Of a stretch of 42,230 bases of DNA, positions 26,252 through 35,296 are shown piece after piece (position 1 is the stretch's first letter; each line of letters begins with the position of its first letter). Source of the stretch: Thermodesulfobacteriota bacterium (GTDB lineage Bacteria; Desulfobacterota; DSM-4660; Desulfatiglandales; Desulfatiglandaceae). The stretch spans positions 1 to 42,230 of the forward strand of contig JAUPKI010000024.1 of NCBI GenBank assembly GCA_030837545.1, given 5' to 3'. The position numbers were made by a program, and so were the translations under genes. Under the pieces are notes generated by a model. The model was not told the origin of the DNA, ran no database searches, and saw only the letters and a list, made by a program, of their open reading frames with translations.

Positions 26252-26390
26252 GTCTCGCACAGAGGCGAAAAGCCACAGAGAAACAGCCAGACCCAAACAC
26301 TGAAAAAGCCGAGGATGCCGCGTTGAGACATTTTTGCAAACCATGACTGCAAAAACAAAAGGCTCTTTGTGTCTTGGTGTCTCCGTGTGA
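26252..26390. repeat. Imperfect inverted repeat, MITE-like
   Basis: Arms at 26252-26283 (CACAGAGGCGAAAAGCCACA) and 26363-26390 (CTTTGTGTCTTGGTGTCTCC) are about two-thirds complementary over 29 bases. The arms are of a type that recurs between genes in many bacteria. Confidence 0.5.
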
Positions 26391-26445
26391 AATACTTCTG
26401 TTTTGTGCTGTGCTCTATTATTGATAACAACAAGCGAGGCGTACG

Positions 26446-27918
26446 ATGAAAAGCGAGCGATTATGCTTGATCTTCGGCATCCTGTTTCTTCTTTTCCCTG
26501 TGCATAGTTACGCTGCCACCTACTATGTGTCGCCTACAGGGAATGATGAATCTGCCGGATCGTCATCCGCTCCCTGGCGCACGCTGCAGCATGCGGCGGA
26601 CAAGGTCATTGCAGGGGACACGGTCATGATCAGAAGCGGCGTCTATGCAGGGTTCAGGGCAAAATCGGGCGGTTCACCCGGACTCGCCATCACCTTCAAA
26701 TCCGAGAGCGGTGCCTCTGTGGTTGTCAACGACACAGGACCCGATGCCTGGCATGGAAGTCTGATCAACATTGAAGGATATAATTGGTGGGTGTTGGACG
26801 GTCTGGAGGTCACTGGAGCACCCGACAATGCGGGCATCGACATCCGCGAGGCGGACCACATTACCGTGCGCAACTGCTACTGCCACCACAACAGGAAATG
26901 GGGCATTTTTACAGGATTTGCCGAATACTTCACCGCCGAATACAATGAGTGCGCCTATTCCACGATAGAGCACGGCATCTATCACAGCAACAGCGGGGAC
27001 AACGCCATCATCCGTTTCAACACCTGCCATCACAACAACGGGTGCGGCATTCAGATCAATGCGGATCCTTCCATGGGAGGCGACGGCATCAGCAGTAATT
27101 GCACGGTTACCCACAATGTTTTGTATGAAAACGGTTTCGGCGGGGGATCGGCGATTAACCTGGCCTCTGTTCGTGACAGCCTGATCGCAAATAACCTGAT
27201 TTACAGCAACCATGCCGGCGGGATCGCTGCGTGGGACGATGATCAGGGGGTTGAGTGGGGCAGCAAAAATAACACGTATTACAACAATACAGTTCATATG
27301 CCCTCAGACGGCCGATGGGCCATCAACCTGAAAAACGGCAGCACCGGGTCCAAGGTCTATAACAACATCCTGATCCATGAAAACGCCGCAAGGGGCGGTC
27401 TTGAGATAGACACATCCAGCCTTGCGGGGTTTTCGAGCGACTACAATATCCTTACGCAGGCCAGCGTGGATGAACTCACCATGAGCCTTTCAGCCTGGCA
27501 AGACAACTATTCGCAGGATGCCCACTCGCTTAGTCAAACAGCAGGCCAGAACTTTGTTTCCCCGGGGAGCGATTATCACTTGCTGGCGACAACCCTGGCT
27601 ATCGATGCAGGAAGCCCCCTTCCCGAGATCACAGACGACCTGGATGGGAATGCAAGGCCCCAGGGTGCAGGCTATGACATCGGGGCCTATGAGTTCGTCG
27701 CCCCCTCTTGCCCACCATGTTCCGAGGATGAGGTGGAGTTAACCAACGTCACATTCCCTACAGGGATACCCTGTGAATGTGTCGGCACCATATCCATCAC
27801 CATCGGTTCCGGCGTGATTATTCCAAACGGCGCCACGGTCATTTTCAGGGCGCCCATAGTAGCAATTAAGCCTGGTGTCAGTATTCAACAAGGGGCCGTA
27901 GTCCACATCAGGCAATAA
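26446..27918 (+). CDS. Exported right-handed beta-helix protein with C-terminal CPxC/GAVVHIRQ domain
   Basis: 490 residues. Signal peptide MKSERLCLIFGILFLLFPVH, cleavage near residue 24. TYYVSPTGNDESAGSSSAPWRTLQHAA is the usual beginning of pectate-lyase-like/DUF1565 beta-helix proteins; rung repeats with Asn ladders follow (NCYCHHN, NTCHHNNGCG, NNLIYSNHAGG, NNTVHM). The helix ends near 420 at DGNARPQGAGYDIGAYEF, a frequent last motif of such proteins. A further about 67 residues share CP-C, ITIGSG, PGV and GAVVHIRQ with the previous gene's product. It may act on polysaccharide or be a surface protein. ATG at 26446 has GAGG 8 bases upstream. Confidence 0.85.
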   Translation: MKSERLCLIFGILFLLFPVHSYAATYYVSPTGNDESAGSSSAPWRTLQHAADKVIAGDTVMIRSGVYAGFRAKSGGSPGLAITFKSESGASVVVNDTGPDAWHGSLINIEGYNWWVLDGLEVTGAPDNAGIDIREADHITVRNCYCHHNRKWGIFTGFAEYFTAEYNECAYSTIEHGIYHSNSGDNAIIRFNTCHHNNGCGIQINADPSMGGDGISSNCTVTHNVLYENGFGGGSAINLASVRDSLIANNLIYSNHAGGIAAWDDDQGVEWGSKNNTYYNNTVHMPSDGRWAINLKNGSTGSKVYNNILIHENAARGGLEIDTSSLAGFSSDYNILTQASVDELTMSLSAWQDNYSQDAHSLSQTAGQNFVSPGSDYHLLATTLAIDAGSPLPEITDDLDGNARPQGAGYDIGAYEFVAPSCPPCSEDEVELTNVTFPTGIPCECVGTISITIGSGVIIPNGATVIFRAPIVAIKPGVSIQQGAVVHIRQ

Positions 27919-28052
27919 GGCGTGGCTTTTTGCTGGAAAGCCTCATTCCTCCGAGCGACAAGGGTGTTTCGAAAAGCCGGATTAAATTGGGCCGAAGAAG
28001 GCCTGCCATATGCACAGAAGAAAGATTATCGTTTTCAGCGTCGTTGATCTGA

Positions 28053-28928
28053 TCAATGAGTCACAGCCGCCTGGTACAGCGGCAATAGCCGTGTAAACAA
28101 TTGAGCGACATTCCCGACAATATCCCGCCCGCTCGCCACGGCTTCGTTTTTGTCGATGGTGCGGACAAGTTGCAAATCGAAGGGCCTCGTTTCCGGCGCA
28201 TCATTGATATATCCTGCCAGAGCTTCTTTACTCGGTTGACGTCCGTTCTCATCGGTGCACCAGCCGTCATCTGAAGCCAGCAGGGCGCCTGAGGAGGGAC
28301 TTGTGAGGTTACAAAAGCTCAAATTGTCCTTGACGGCTATTGCATGAAGCATCTCCTCGTTTTCCTGCTGCGTCAGCCATCCGCTAAAAGCTTTCCAATC
28401 GGTTGACGTGCCTCCTTTGGCATCAGGGCGTGCTACTCGGAATCCATAATAAAGGGCCCGGTGGTCCACTCTGACAAAAAACCTGGTCTGATAATCAGTT
28501 TCCGCATGAACGTGGTGTTCGATATCCTGCACATGCATTTCAGGTTTGTTGCCGAATGCCCAGGAATTGAACTTAAACTGTGTGGTGTCGATTTTTTGAG
28601 CTACTGCCGCACCTAGCTGGCTGCGGGAGCGCCAGATCGTTCCGTATGCACTCTTTTTGAAGTCCGTCGGCGCAAAACCGGAAAACACGGTTTTTTCCCT
28701 GTTCGAGGTGGACTTAGGGGAAGGTTTACCGGCGGACTCCCGTTCCTGTTTTTCCCTATGCCTGCGCTCCGCAATGCGAAGCTGCAGCTCGATATCTGTG
28801 AGGATCTCTTCGCCGTTTTCCCATCGGATAATCATCTCGTCTTTATTGATGGAAATGACCCGGAAGACACCTTTTTCATTTTCGTACTGTCCGTCAACGC
28901 TAAATTCGAACTCTGCCGGCTTGTCCAT
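28053..28928 (-). CDS. Unknown protein with N-terminal KOW/Tudor-like strand set
   Basis: 291 residues, not recognised. Residues about 7-45 (FEFSVDGQYENEKGVFRVIS ... IRWENGEEI) look like a small beta-barrel of a kind often placed before nuclease or DNA-binding parts; residues 45-75 are charged and helical. The remainder (RFFVRVDHRALYYGFRV, WKAFSGWLTQ) is an alpha/beta domain. No signal peptide or membrane segment. The start at 28928 is firm, with AAAGGAGGT 4 bases upstream. It lies in an accessory zone with a small protein and an excisionase-like gene on the same strand; a defense or mobile-element role is a guess. Confidence 0.7.
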   Translation of the reverse strand: MDKPAEFEFSVDGQYENEKGVFRVISINKDEMIIRWENGEEILTDIELQLRIAERRHREKQERESAGKPSPKSTSNREKTVFSGFAPTDFKKSAYGTIWRSRSQLGAAVAQKIDTTQFKFNSWAFGNKPEMHVQDIEHHVHAETDYQTRFFVRVDHRALYYGFRVARPDAKGGTSTDWKAFSGWLTQQENEEMLHAIAVKDNLSFCNLTSPSSGALLASDDGWCTDENGRQPSKEALAGYINDAPETRPFDLQLVRTIDKNEAVASGRDIVGNVAQLFTRLLPLYQAAVTH

Positions 28929-29021
28929 GGGACCTCCTTTGGCTTAGATGATCAAATTGCTCGCACTACAATACAAAAAAATTGAATACCTGAAAGGAAC
29001 ATAAGGAACCCAGTTCGGCCG

Positions 29022-29186
29022 CTAAGGGGAGGGAAAACGCTTATCTTTTTCACCTTTACGACGGCGAATCGTATTGCCTGTGCCTGATTGGAGTTTTGGT
29101 TGTTTTTGTTTCACTTCGTCTTGATCCAGTTGATTGAGCATCTTCCTAAGTTTTTCATCTAATTGATTTCGTGTACTTTCGGTCAT
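29022..29186 (-). CDS. Small basic protein, unknown
   Basis: 54 residues (MTESTRNQLDEKLRKMLNQL, a helix, then a Lys/Arg-rich tail ending RRRKGEKDKRFPSP). AAAAAGGA about 7 bases upstream supports the ATG at 29186. It lies 93 bases before the 291-residue gene on the same strand, so they may be one unit. It could be a small DNA- or protein-binding partner or antitoxin; nothing shows its function. Confidence 0.5.
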   Translation of the reverse strand: MTESTRNQLDEKLRKMLNQLDQDEVKQKQPKLQSGTGNTIRRRKGEKDKRFPSP

Positions 29187-29434
29187 TATGAATCCTTTTT
29201 CTGTTTGCTGGTGTAGAAATGTTAACATTTTTACCGATGAATGATGTCCATAACATCATGAGAGGAGTCTCACAAATCGTGCATATCAGTACATCATTCC
29301 CGCGCTTGTGGGCTTATAGTCTGAGTTTTTGAGGGGGTACCGGCTATCTGAGTTGCTTCGTGTTCAAAGTCAAAGCAAAGAGAGTCAAAGAGAAGGGTAT
29401 AGGCATAAAATGGAGACACCCTTGAATTATTTCT

Positions 29435-29596
29435 TTAGCCTTTGGCGATCCATTGATCAATGACCTCTTTGTCAAATCGCCAGACCCTACCAATTCGAAC
29501 TGCAGGGATTTTACCTTCCTTGGATAATTTACATATTGTTATTTGATGCAATTGTAAATAGTTAGCCATTTCTTTGGTTGTCATAATCTGGGCCAA
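29435..29596 (-). CDS. Small excisionase-family (HTH_17) DNA-binding protein
   Basis: A 53-residue protein. It reads (from the internal ATG at 29584) MTTKEMANYLQLHQITICKL then SKEGKIPAVRIGRVWRFDK and EVIDQWIAKG, with the pattern of excisionase/MerR-like winged helix-turn-helix domains: T(T/P)KE(M/A)A..L.., then G.IPA.RIGR.WRF....ID.W. The start at TTG 29596 is favoured because GAGGAG (29605-29610) lies 8 bases upstream; the ATG would be 20 bases from it. Such proteins regulate small mobile elements, toxin or defense loci; here its same-strand downstream neighbours are the two unknown genes. DNA upstream is strongly AT-rich. Confidence 0.85.
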   Translation of the reverse strand: MAQIMTTKEMANYLQLHQITICKLSKEGKIPAVRIGRVWRFDKEVIDQWIAKG

Positions 29597-29610
29597 AATA
29601 AATTCTCCTC

Positions 29611-30224
29611 TATCTTCATCTCATAAAAGATCCAACACACACCAAAAAAGCTCAAAAACACACTCAGATGCGGTAACCAGCCCTACGCCAATAGCGCTGA
29701 CTCCAATGAAAACAGCCTGCTTCGGCAGTCTCACCAATTCCTTCTTGGCATAGAACTCTCCCATTTTCACTATATTTTTTTATATTCTATATCATTTTGT
29801 ATCAATACATAACATATGTCAAGTTATTATTTTATTTAATTTATTTATTCCAATTAAATAGCATTGTTATAGAATATTTTACCATCTTTTTGCGGGAAAA
29901 CCGTCAGCATATCGGTGCGTTTCCAAATCCAGGCATTTTCGGCACTCTCATTTTAAGGGCCCCCTCTACTCAAACTCCTCCCTTTACATCAGGGAACTGG
30001 TTTCTACGTTCCCAGTTGCCACAGGAGCATATATCAAAGGTACGATACCTTCCTGCCGAATGCCCGCCCAGGGAGTTTCTTTTTCGGACCAAGCTATGAA
30101 TTCATATCTTTGACCAGTTAAGAGCTCTTCAACTGGAATATACAGTCATGTTGTGATATAAGGCACTCTTGGAAGAGACCATTGCCAAACCTTTGCTCAC
30201 CCAATCTGCCGAGGTATAACCCAT
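29611..30224. other. AT-rich intergenic region without a supported gene
   Basis: About 610 bases. The part 29760-29880 is over 75% A+T by eye, with alternating T-runs and short dyads (TATATTCTATAT, near 29780), and is the likely control region for the HTH gene. Right of 29900, GC rises; a 100-codon plus-strand frame there has no ribosome site or protein-like pattern. A GAGGT 9 bases before 30225 serves the next gene. Confidence 0.45.
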
Positions 30225-32471
30225 ATGACCAGCCATCGAAATGAAACCGAGAAGTTGCGGATTGCCTATCGCACGTGTCCCTTTTGCGAAGCCACCTGCG
30301 GGTTGGAGATCGCCCTACAGGACGGCCGTGCCGTAACCGTCAAAGGAGATAAGGACGACGTGTTCAGCAAAGGATATCTCTGCCCAAAGGGCGCGGCCCT
30401 GGCCGACCTCCATTATGATCCCGATCGCCTGCGCCACCCGCTGATAAAAAGGAACGGCCATTGGGTAGAGGTGGGCTGGGATGAGGCATTTGCCGCAGTC
30501 GAATCGGGCCTGATCCCCTTGATGGACACCTACGGTCGTGACACCGTAGGTGTGTACGCGGGCAACCCTTGCTCCCATACCATGGCCGGCGCTCTGTGCC
30601 TGAGGCCCCTGTTCAAGGCCTTGCGGAGCCGGAACATCTTCAGCGCCAGCACCGTGGACCAGATGCCCAAACACGTCTCCAGCGGCTTGATGTTCGGCCA
30701 CCCCGGCACGATTCCAGTGCCCGACATCGACCGCACCCATTTTTTGTTGATACTCGGGGCAGACCCCATGGAGTCTAACGGGTCGCTCGCCACGGCTCCC
30801 GACTGGCCTGGTCGGTTGCGCGCCCTTAAGCGGCGGGGGGGCAAGCTGGTGGTTGTAGATCCTCGCGCCAGTCGAACTGCAAAGCTGGCCCACGAGCACC
30901 TGCGGATAAAACCTGGAGGAGATCCGTTTCTCCTCATGGCCTTGACCTGGGTTTTGTTTGAAGAGGACAGAGTCAATCCCGGGCGGCTCTCTGATCACAT
31001 CATCGGACTGGATGCAGTGCGCGACCTTTGCAGGCCGTTTTCCCCTGAGGCCGTGGAGAGGCGCAGCGGCATTGATCCCTCTATCGTGTACCGAACCGCA
31101 AGGGAACTTGCCTCTGCACCGTCTGCCGCAGTGTACGGCCGCATGGGCACAAGCACCGTGGAATTTGGGGCTCTCAACCAGTGGCTCATCGACATGGTCA
31201 ACATCCTGACCGGAAATTTGGACCGTCCTGGAGGGGCCATGTTCCCCTCGCCGGCTCATATGCCGCGCCGTAACCGCCCAGGTGGAAAAGGCTGGACTCT
31301 GGGACGATGGAAAAGCCGCGTCAAAGGTCTGCATGAGGTCATGGGCGAACTACCGGTCTGTACATTGTGCGACGAGATTGAGACGCCGGGAGAAGGGCAA
31401 GTCCGGGCCCTGATCACTGTGGCCTCCAACCCCGTGATCGCCCTGCCCAATTCCGCTCGAGTAGACCGGGCTTTGGCCGGTTTGGACTTCATGGTGTCGG
31501 TGGACTTTTACCTAAACGCCTCCACACGACACGCACATGTGATTCTCCCTCCCACCGGCCCTTTATCCACGTCGCAATATGATTTTTCATTTTACAACCT
31601 GTCCGTGCGAAACATTGCCAACTACTCGCCCCCTGTCATTCCCAAACCCAATGACGAGATGGATAAATGGGAGATCCTCTATCGGCTGGCCATGATCTTT
31701 AGCGGTCAAGGGGCCTCTGCCAATGCAGCGCAGATGGATGATTTCATCATCCGCATGATGGTGGATGGTTTGGCCGAAAAAGAGGGTTCACCCCTTTTCG
31801 GCAAGCAAACAGAAATATTGCAGGCCATGAAAGATCTCCGAGGTCCGGATCGAATGCTCGACCTCATGCTCCGCACCGGAGCCTACGGTGACGGCTTTGG
31901 CCTGAATCATGGCGGCTTATCGCTCTCCAGGCTAAAAGAGCATCCCCACGGCATGGACCTGGGACCTCTTGAGCCCCGAATCCCGGGAATATTACGGACC
32001 ACTTCAGGCAAGATCGATCTGGCGCCACACCCCATGGTCCAGGACGTGCAGCGGCTTATTGAAGTGATAAATCGCCCAGAGCCAAGTAGCCTGGTGCTTG
32101 TCGGACGTCGGCATCTTCGCACCAACAACTCATGGATGGCCAACATTTCGTCCCTTGTATCCGGACCCCCCCGGTGCGTTCTCCTTGTTCATCCGGAGGA
32201 CGCCTCGCGTCTTGGGCTTGAGGGCGGGGCTGCCGTGGAAGTAAAGAGCCGCGTGGGACGGATAGCGGTCCCAGTAGAAATTACAACAGACATCCGGCCG
32301 GGCGTGGTCAGTCTACCCCATGGCTGGGGCCATGATCTAACCGGAGTTAGGATGGGTGTGGCCATGACCCATGGAGGAGTAAACAGCAATATACTGAGCG
32401 ATGACGAGTGCTTTGATCCACTGTCCAACAATGCAGTGTTGAACGGAATTCCCGTGGAGGTGTCAGCTTGA
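30225..32471 (+). CDS. Molybdopterin oxidoreductase (DMSO reductase family), cytoplasmic
   Basis: 748 residues. The N-terminal [4Fe-4S] site is C18, C21, C25 and C53 (CPFCEATC ... YLCPKG), followed by the alpha/beta domains that bind the bis-MGD cofactor. Recognisable are GVYAGNPCSH, LLILGADPMESNGS, KLVVVDPRASRTAKLA and the C-terminal domain with SLPHGWGHD. At the metal-ligand place the sequence is STVDQMPKHVSSG, with no Cys or selenocysteine, so Asp, Ser or no side chain may coordinate. There is no Tat signal, so it works in the cytoplasm. No electron-transfer subunit, chaperone or cofactor gene adjoins it. Substrate cannot be named; the family includes assimilatory and dehydrogenase types. 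Confidence 0.9.
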   Translation: MTSHRNETEKLRIAYRTCPFCEATCGLEIALQDGRAVTVKGDKDDVFSKGYLCPKGAALADLHYDPDRLRHPLIKRNGHWVEVGWDEAFAAVESGLIPLMDTYGRDTVGVYAGNPCSHTMAGALCLRPLFKALRSRNIFSASTVDQMPKHVSSGLMFGHPGTIPVPDIDRTHFLLILGADPMESNGSLATAPDWPGRLRALKRRGGKLVVVDPRASRTAKLAHEHLRIKPGGDPFLLMALTWVLFEEDRVNPGRLSDHIIGLDAVRDLCRPFSPEAVERRSGIDPSIVYRTARELASAPSAAVYGRMGTSTVEFGALNQWLIDMVNILTGNLDRPGGAMFPSPAHMPRRNRPGGKGWTLGRWKSRVKGLHEVMGELPVCTLCDEIETPGEGQVRALITVASNPVIALPNSARVDRALAGLDFMVSVDFYLNASTRHAHVILPPTGPLSTSQYDFSFYNLSVRNIANYSPPVIPKPNDEMDKWEILYRLAMIFSGQGASANAAQMDDFIIRMMVDGLAEKEGSPLFGKQTEILQAMKDLRGPDRMLDLMLRTGAYGDGFGLNHGGLSLSRLKEHPHGMDLGPLEPRIPGILRTTSGKIDLAPHPMVQDVQRLIEVINRPEPSSLVLVGRRHLRTNNSWMANISSLVSGPPRCVLLVHPEDASRLGLEGGAAVEVKSRVGRIAVPVEITTDIRPGVVSLPHGWGHDLTGVRMGVAMTHGGVNSNILSDDECFDPLSNNAVLNGIPVEVSA

Positions 32472-32640
32472 CCCTACCAAAACAAAGGTCTTCTGACATC
32501 CTCAATTCACATTCAAATGCGCCACTCTGTGATGGCAAGCGACCACAGCATAGTGGGCCATTTGGGCAAAAACGCGTCTTTCGGGCTGGGGAAGATCCGC
32601 ACACAAAAGGCGTAGCGATGGGAAACAGGAGGTCATGGAA

Positions 32641-32868
32641 ATGGACTTGAAACGCCTGACATGGGATTATGCAGACCCTCCAAAAGATGATGCCTGGCGG
32701 GCCAGAAGGCTGGCCGAATTCTTTCCTTTTGTTATCGAAGGGCTCAGCAGAGAAGACAAAGATCTCCTCCTGAGGGAGATCGATAAGATCACTCTCCCTG
32801 ATGAGCGGAAGGAATATATCCGAATGGCATGCGGAGGCGAAAGGAATGGAAAACAAGATACTGACTGA
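32641..32868 (+). CDS. Small partner protein of nucleotidyltransferase (possible antitoxin)
   Basis: 75 residues beginning MDLKRLTWDYADPPKDDAWR. ATG 32641 has AGGAGGTC 6-8 bases before; an ATG 6 bases earlier lies too near. The product is helical (LSREDKDLLLREIDKITLPDE), with no known DNA-binding motif. It overlaps the AbiEii-like gene by 23 bases, so both are co-translated. Small proteins in this place often act as the antitoxin, or as a coupled partner of the AbiEii-like domain. Identity by context only. Confidence 0.65.
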   Translation: MDLKRLTWDYADPPKDDAWRARRLAEFFPFVIEGLSREDKDLLLREIDKITLPDERKEYIRMACGGERNGKQDTD

Positions 32869-33511
32869 AAAACAGAGTCTCCTGATCGATCATCTGCCAG
32901 AAGAGATTCTGTCCGCATTTTACCTGACGGGCGGAACAGCGCTCTCTGCCTTCTACCTGGAACACAGGCTTTCTGACGATCTCGAACTGTTCACGGAAAC
33001 GGAAGAGACCATACCCCCCGTGGAATTCCTGACAGCATTCATGAAAAAACTCCCCGATTCCGAGGCCATTCGCTATCAGCGCCTTTTTGATCGCAGGATA
33101 TTTGCTGTCGTCTTTAAGGATGGGGACACGCTTAAAGTAGAATTTACGACCTACCCCTTCAGGAGCATTGAAGAGCGAATAAAATTCGGAAAGCTGACGA
33201 TTGACAGCCTGTCGAACATGATCACAGGGAAGCTCTTTGCCATAACCGACCGCTTCGATCCGAAAGACTTTGTTGATCTCTACGTTGCTGTCCACCGATA
33301 TGCCTTGAAATTTGATGATCTGATAATGCAAACCGAGCAGAGATTCGACATAAAAGGGCTAAATTACGTCATTCCGGAAAGGCTCCTGATGGTCAAACGG
33401 ATGGGTCCAGGAGATCTGCCCATAATGTTGAGTGCGCTGAATCTCAATCAACTCAAAACCTATTTCATCGAACAGTCCGCCGCGCTCGTGAAGTCACGCG
33501 CCATGCTCTGA
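32846..33511 (+). CDS. AbiEii/AbiGii-type nucleotidyltransferase (toxin family)
   Basis: 221 residues from MENKILT. Residues 26-50, FYLTGGTALSAFYLEHRLSDDLELFT, give the GGT(A)L and SxDhxhF signature of AbiEii-type nucleotidyltransferases; the second acidic residue is Glu (DLELF for DIDLF). The later IDSLSNMITGKLFAITDR-FDPKDFVDLY is the usual metal/arginine part before the helical C-terminus. These enzymes are toxins in type IV toxin-antitoxin and phage-defense pairs. A longer start at 32801 would run through the upstream gene; GGAGG near 32833 favours 32846. The C-terminal domain is short compared with AbiEii (about 300 residues). Confidence 0.85.
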   Translation: MENKILTEKQSLLIDHLPEEILSAFYLTGGTALSAFYLEHRLSDDLELFTETEETIPPVEFLTAFMKKLPDSEAIRYQRLFDRRIFAVVFKDGDTLKVEFTTYPFRSIEERIKFGKLTIDSLSNMITGKLFAITDRFDPKDFVDLYVAVHRYALKFDDLIMQTEQRFDIKGLNYVIPERLLMVKRMGPGDLPIMLSALNLNQLKTYFIEQSAALVKSRAML

Positions 33512-33615
33512 AGGGGAAAAATATTTTCGTTTTGAAAAAATCTTCATTCAACGCCATATATGCCAACAGAAGGGACGTACCCCTTTCCATGAAGCGCCGG
33601 CCGATGGCCCTGTAG

Positions 33616-33633
33616 GTGCGGATTCATCCGCAC
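33616..33633. repeat. REP-like hairpin GTGCGGAT-TC-ATCCGCAC
   Basis: A perfect 8-bp stem with a 2-base loop, preceded by CCTGTAG. It resembles the REP-like element at 24566-24630 (CGGAT-core). It lies in the 236-base gap between converging genes and may help end both transcripts. Confidence 0.6.
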
Positions 33634-33747
33634 ATGTTGAGCGTCAAACCACTAACCGACAACCCGTGACCCGTAGCCATATCTGGATTCCGCAACGCCT
33701 TTACCAGTAAGAGCTTTTACCAGAGGCGCCCATGACCACGCACGACC

Positions 33748-35255
33748 TTATTCCTCCATGTTGGCCGTTTCCCCGGCCGGGAGTCCCAGTTCTCCGGCCC
33801 GAAGCACCCTGCGAAGGAGCTTCCCGCTCCTTGTTTTGGGGAGCCGTTCGAGGAAACTGAGTTCCTTGACGATAATGTCTGAAGAGAGGCTTGCCTTCAC
33901 AAAGGCCTTGATCTCGTGATTCAGCCGGGCAGACGGGGTGAACCCTTTCTGGATGGTGATAAAGGCCTTTAGATAAGAGACCCCCTCGTCCGGTTCCGCG
34001 CCCTTTGAAATAACTGCGGCCTCTGAGACCGCCGGATGCATGCAGAGGACCTGCTCGATCTCATAGGGCCCGATGACCTTGTGTCCCCCGGCCTTGATGA
34101 GATCGTCGTTGCGGCCCTGGTGGTAATAGTACCCCTCGTCATCCATGATGGCGATGTCGCCCGTCAGGAACCACCCCTTTTCGTTGAAATAGGCCCGGTA
34201 CCGCGCCTCATCCCGCCAGAGACCGACCATCATGGCGGGCCATCGGGGCCTGAGGGCCAGTTCACCCAGACTCAGGGCCGGCATGGGGTCGCCTTTTTCA
34301 TCCAGGATAGCGGCCTGTACTCCGGGGACCGGCTTTCCCATGGAACCGGGCTTGATGTCCATGGAAGGGAAATTGGCCAGGCAGATCATTCCCGTCTCGG
34401 TCATCCAGTAGGTATCGTGAGGCGATCGGCCCAGGTGCTGCTTCGCCCAGTAAAAGAGGTCCGGGATTAAGGGCGCGCCCACCGTCGCCATGTGACGCAG
34501 GTGGGAGATGTCGTACCGGCTGGCCAGGTTCCCCCCGGCCTCTTTCAGCCTCGTCAGGGTCCTGGGGGTGGTGTACCAGACCGAAACGCTGTGTTTTTCA
34601 AGCGTCCAGTACCAGTGGGCAGGCTCAAAAGGGTCTCCCTGAACAAGGGCCGTGGCCCCGCACAACCAGGGCCCCAGAACCCCGTACACGATCCCTGTGA
34701 CCCAGGCCGGGTCTGCATCCACCCAGAGGATCGTATCTTCCTTCAGGTCAAGGACATCCCTGGACGTGCTCAGGATCCCCACCATATCGTCATGGGTGTG
34801 TACCACGCCCTTGGGAGGGCCGGTAGATCCTGATGTGTAGCTCAGATAGAGGGGGGAGCGGGCAGACAGCCAGGTATTGGGAAACTCAGTCGGCATTTGC
34901 TGCGGGATGCCGCCCACCAGGATTTCGTTAGAAAGCAGGTTCGGCAGGGGGCCTTCGGTCAGAAACACGAACTCCGTGGTCCCCTGGATATCCGTCGGGA
35001 GCATCTCGGCCAGGTCCGGATGGGTCAGTATCCCCTTGGGGGCCGCATCCGAGATGCGGACGCTGACTTCATCAAAGGTGGACGTGGCATATATCGGACA
35101 GAAAAGGACGCCGATGCGCGCGCAGGCCAGGAGCGAGAAGTAGATTTCCGGGCAGGGGGGAGGAATACAAACAGTCGGTCCCCTGTCTCGAACCCGTAGC
35201 GGGCGAGAAGGTTGGCCCATTGGGGTCGCTTCCGTCTCAATCTGAGTTCTCGGTT
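33748..35255 (-). pseudogene. AMP-forming acyl/acetyl-CoA synthetase, truncated and frameshifted
   Basis: The C-terminal about 470 residues are intact: motif LSYTSGSTGPPKGVVHTH, YWMTETG, GWFLTGD, GRNDDLIKAGGHKVIGPYEIE and the acylation Lys in LPKTRSGKLLRR. Upstream, the match QWANLLARYGFETGDRLFVF continues in another frame: the homology crosses at a run of six G (35155-35160 in plus orientation), where one extra base would restore DRLFVFLPPCPEIYF. The homology stops near 35255 (RELRL), leaving roughly 70-100 N-terminal residues missing, and no credible start is found. ADP/AMP-ligase activity is therefore doubtful. A consensus promoter sits just upstream. A homopolymer sequencing error could explain the frameshift but not the missing N-terminus. 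Confidence 0.75.
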
Positions 35256-35296
35256 ACACCCGAACGGGCATGAGTTCTTGCTCTATTCATGAAAAG

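Noticed and set aside
29797-30099. 100-codon frame near the AT-rich region
   Set aside because: Composition changes abruptly along its length, there is no ribosome site, and no recognisable domain.
30315-31334. 339-codon minus-strand frame inside the molybdoenzyme gene
   Set aside because: Complement of the conserved molybdopterin domain; Gly/His/Pro-biased.
32468-32650. 60-codon frame after the molybdoenzyme gene
   Set aside because: TTG start touching the previous stop, no ribosome-binding site, and no family pattern; the small gene at 32641 is better supported.
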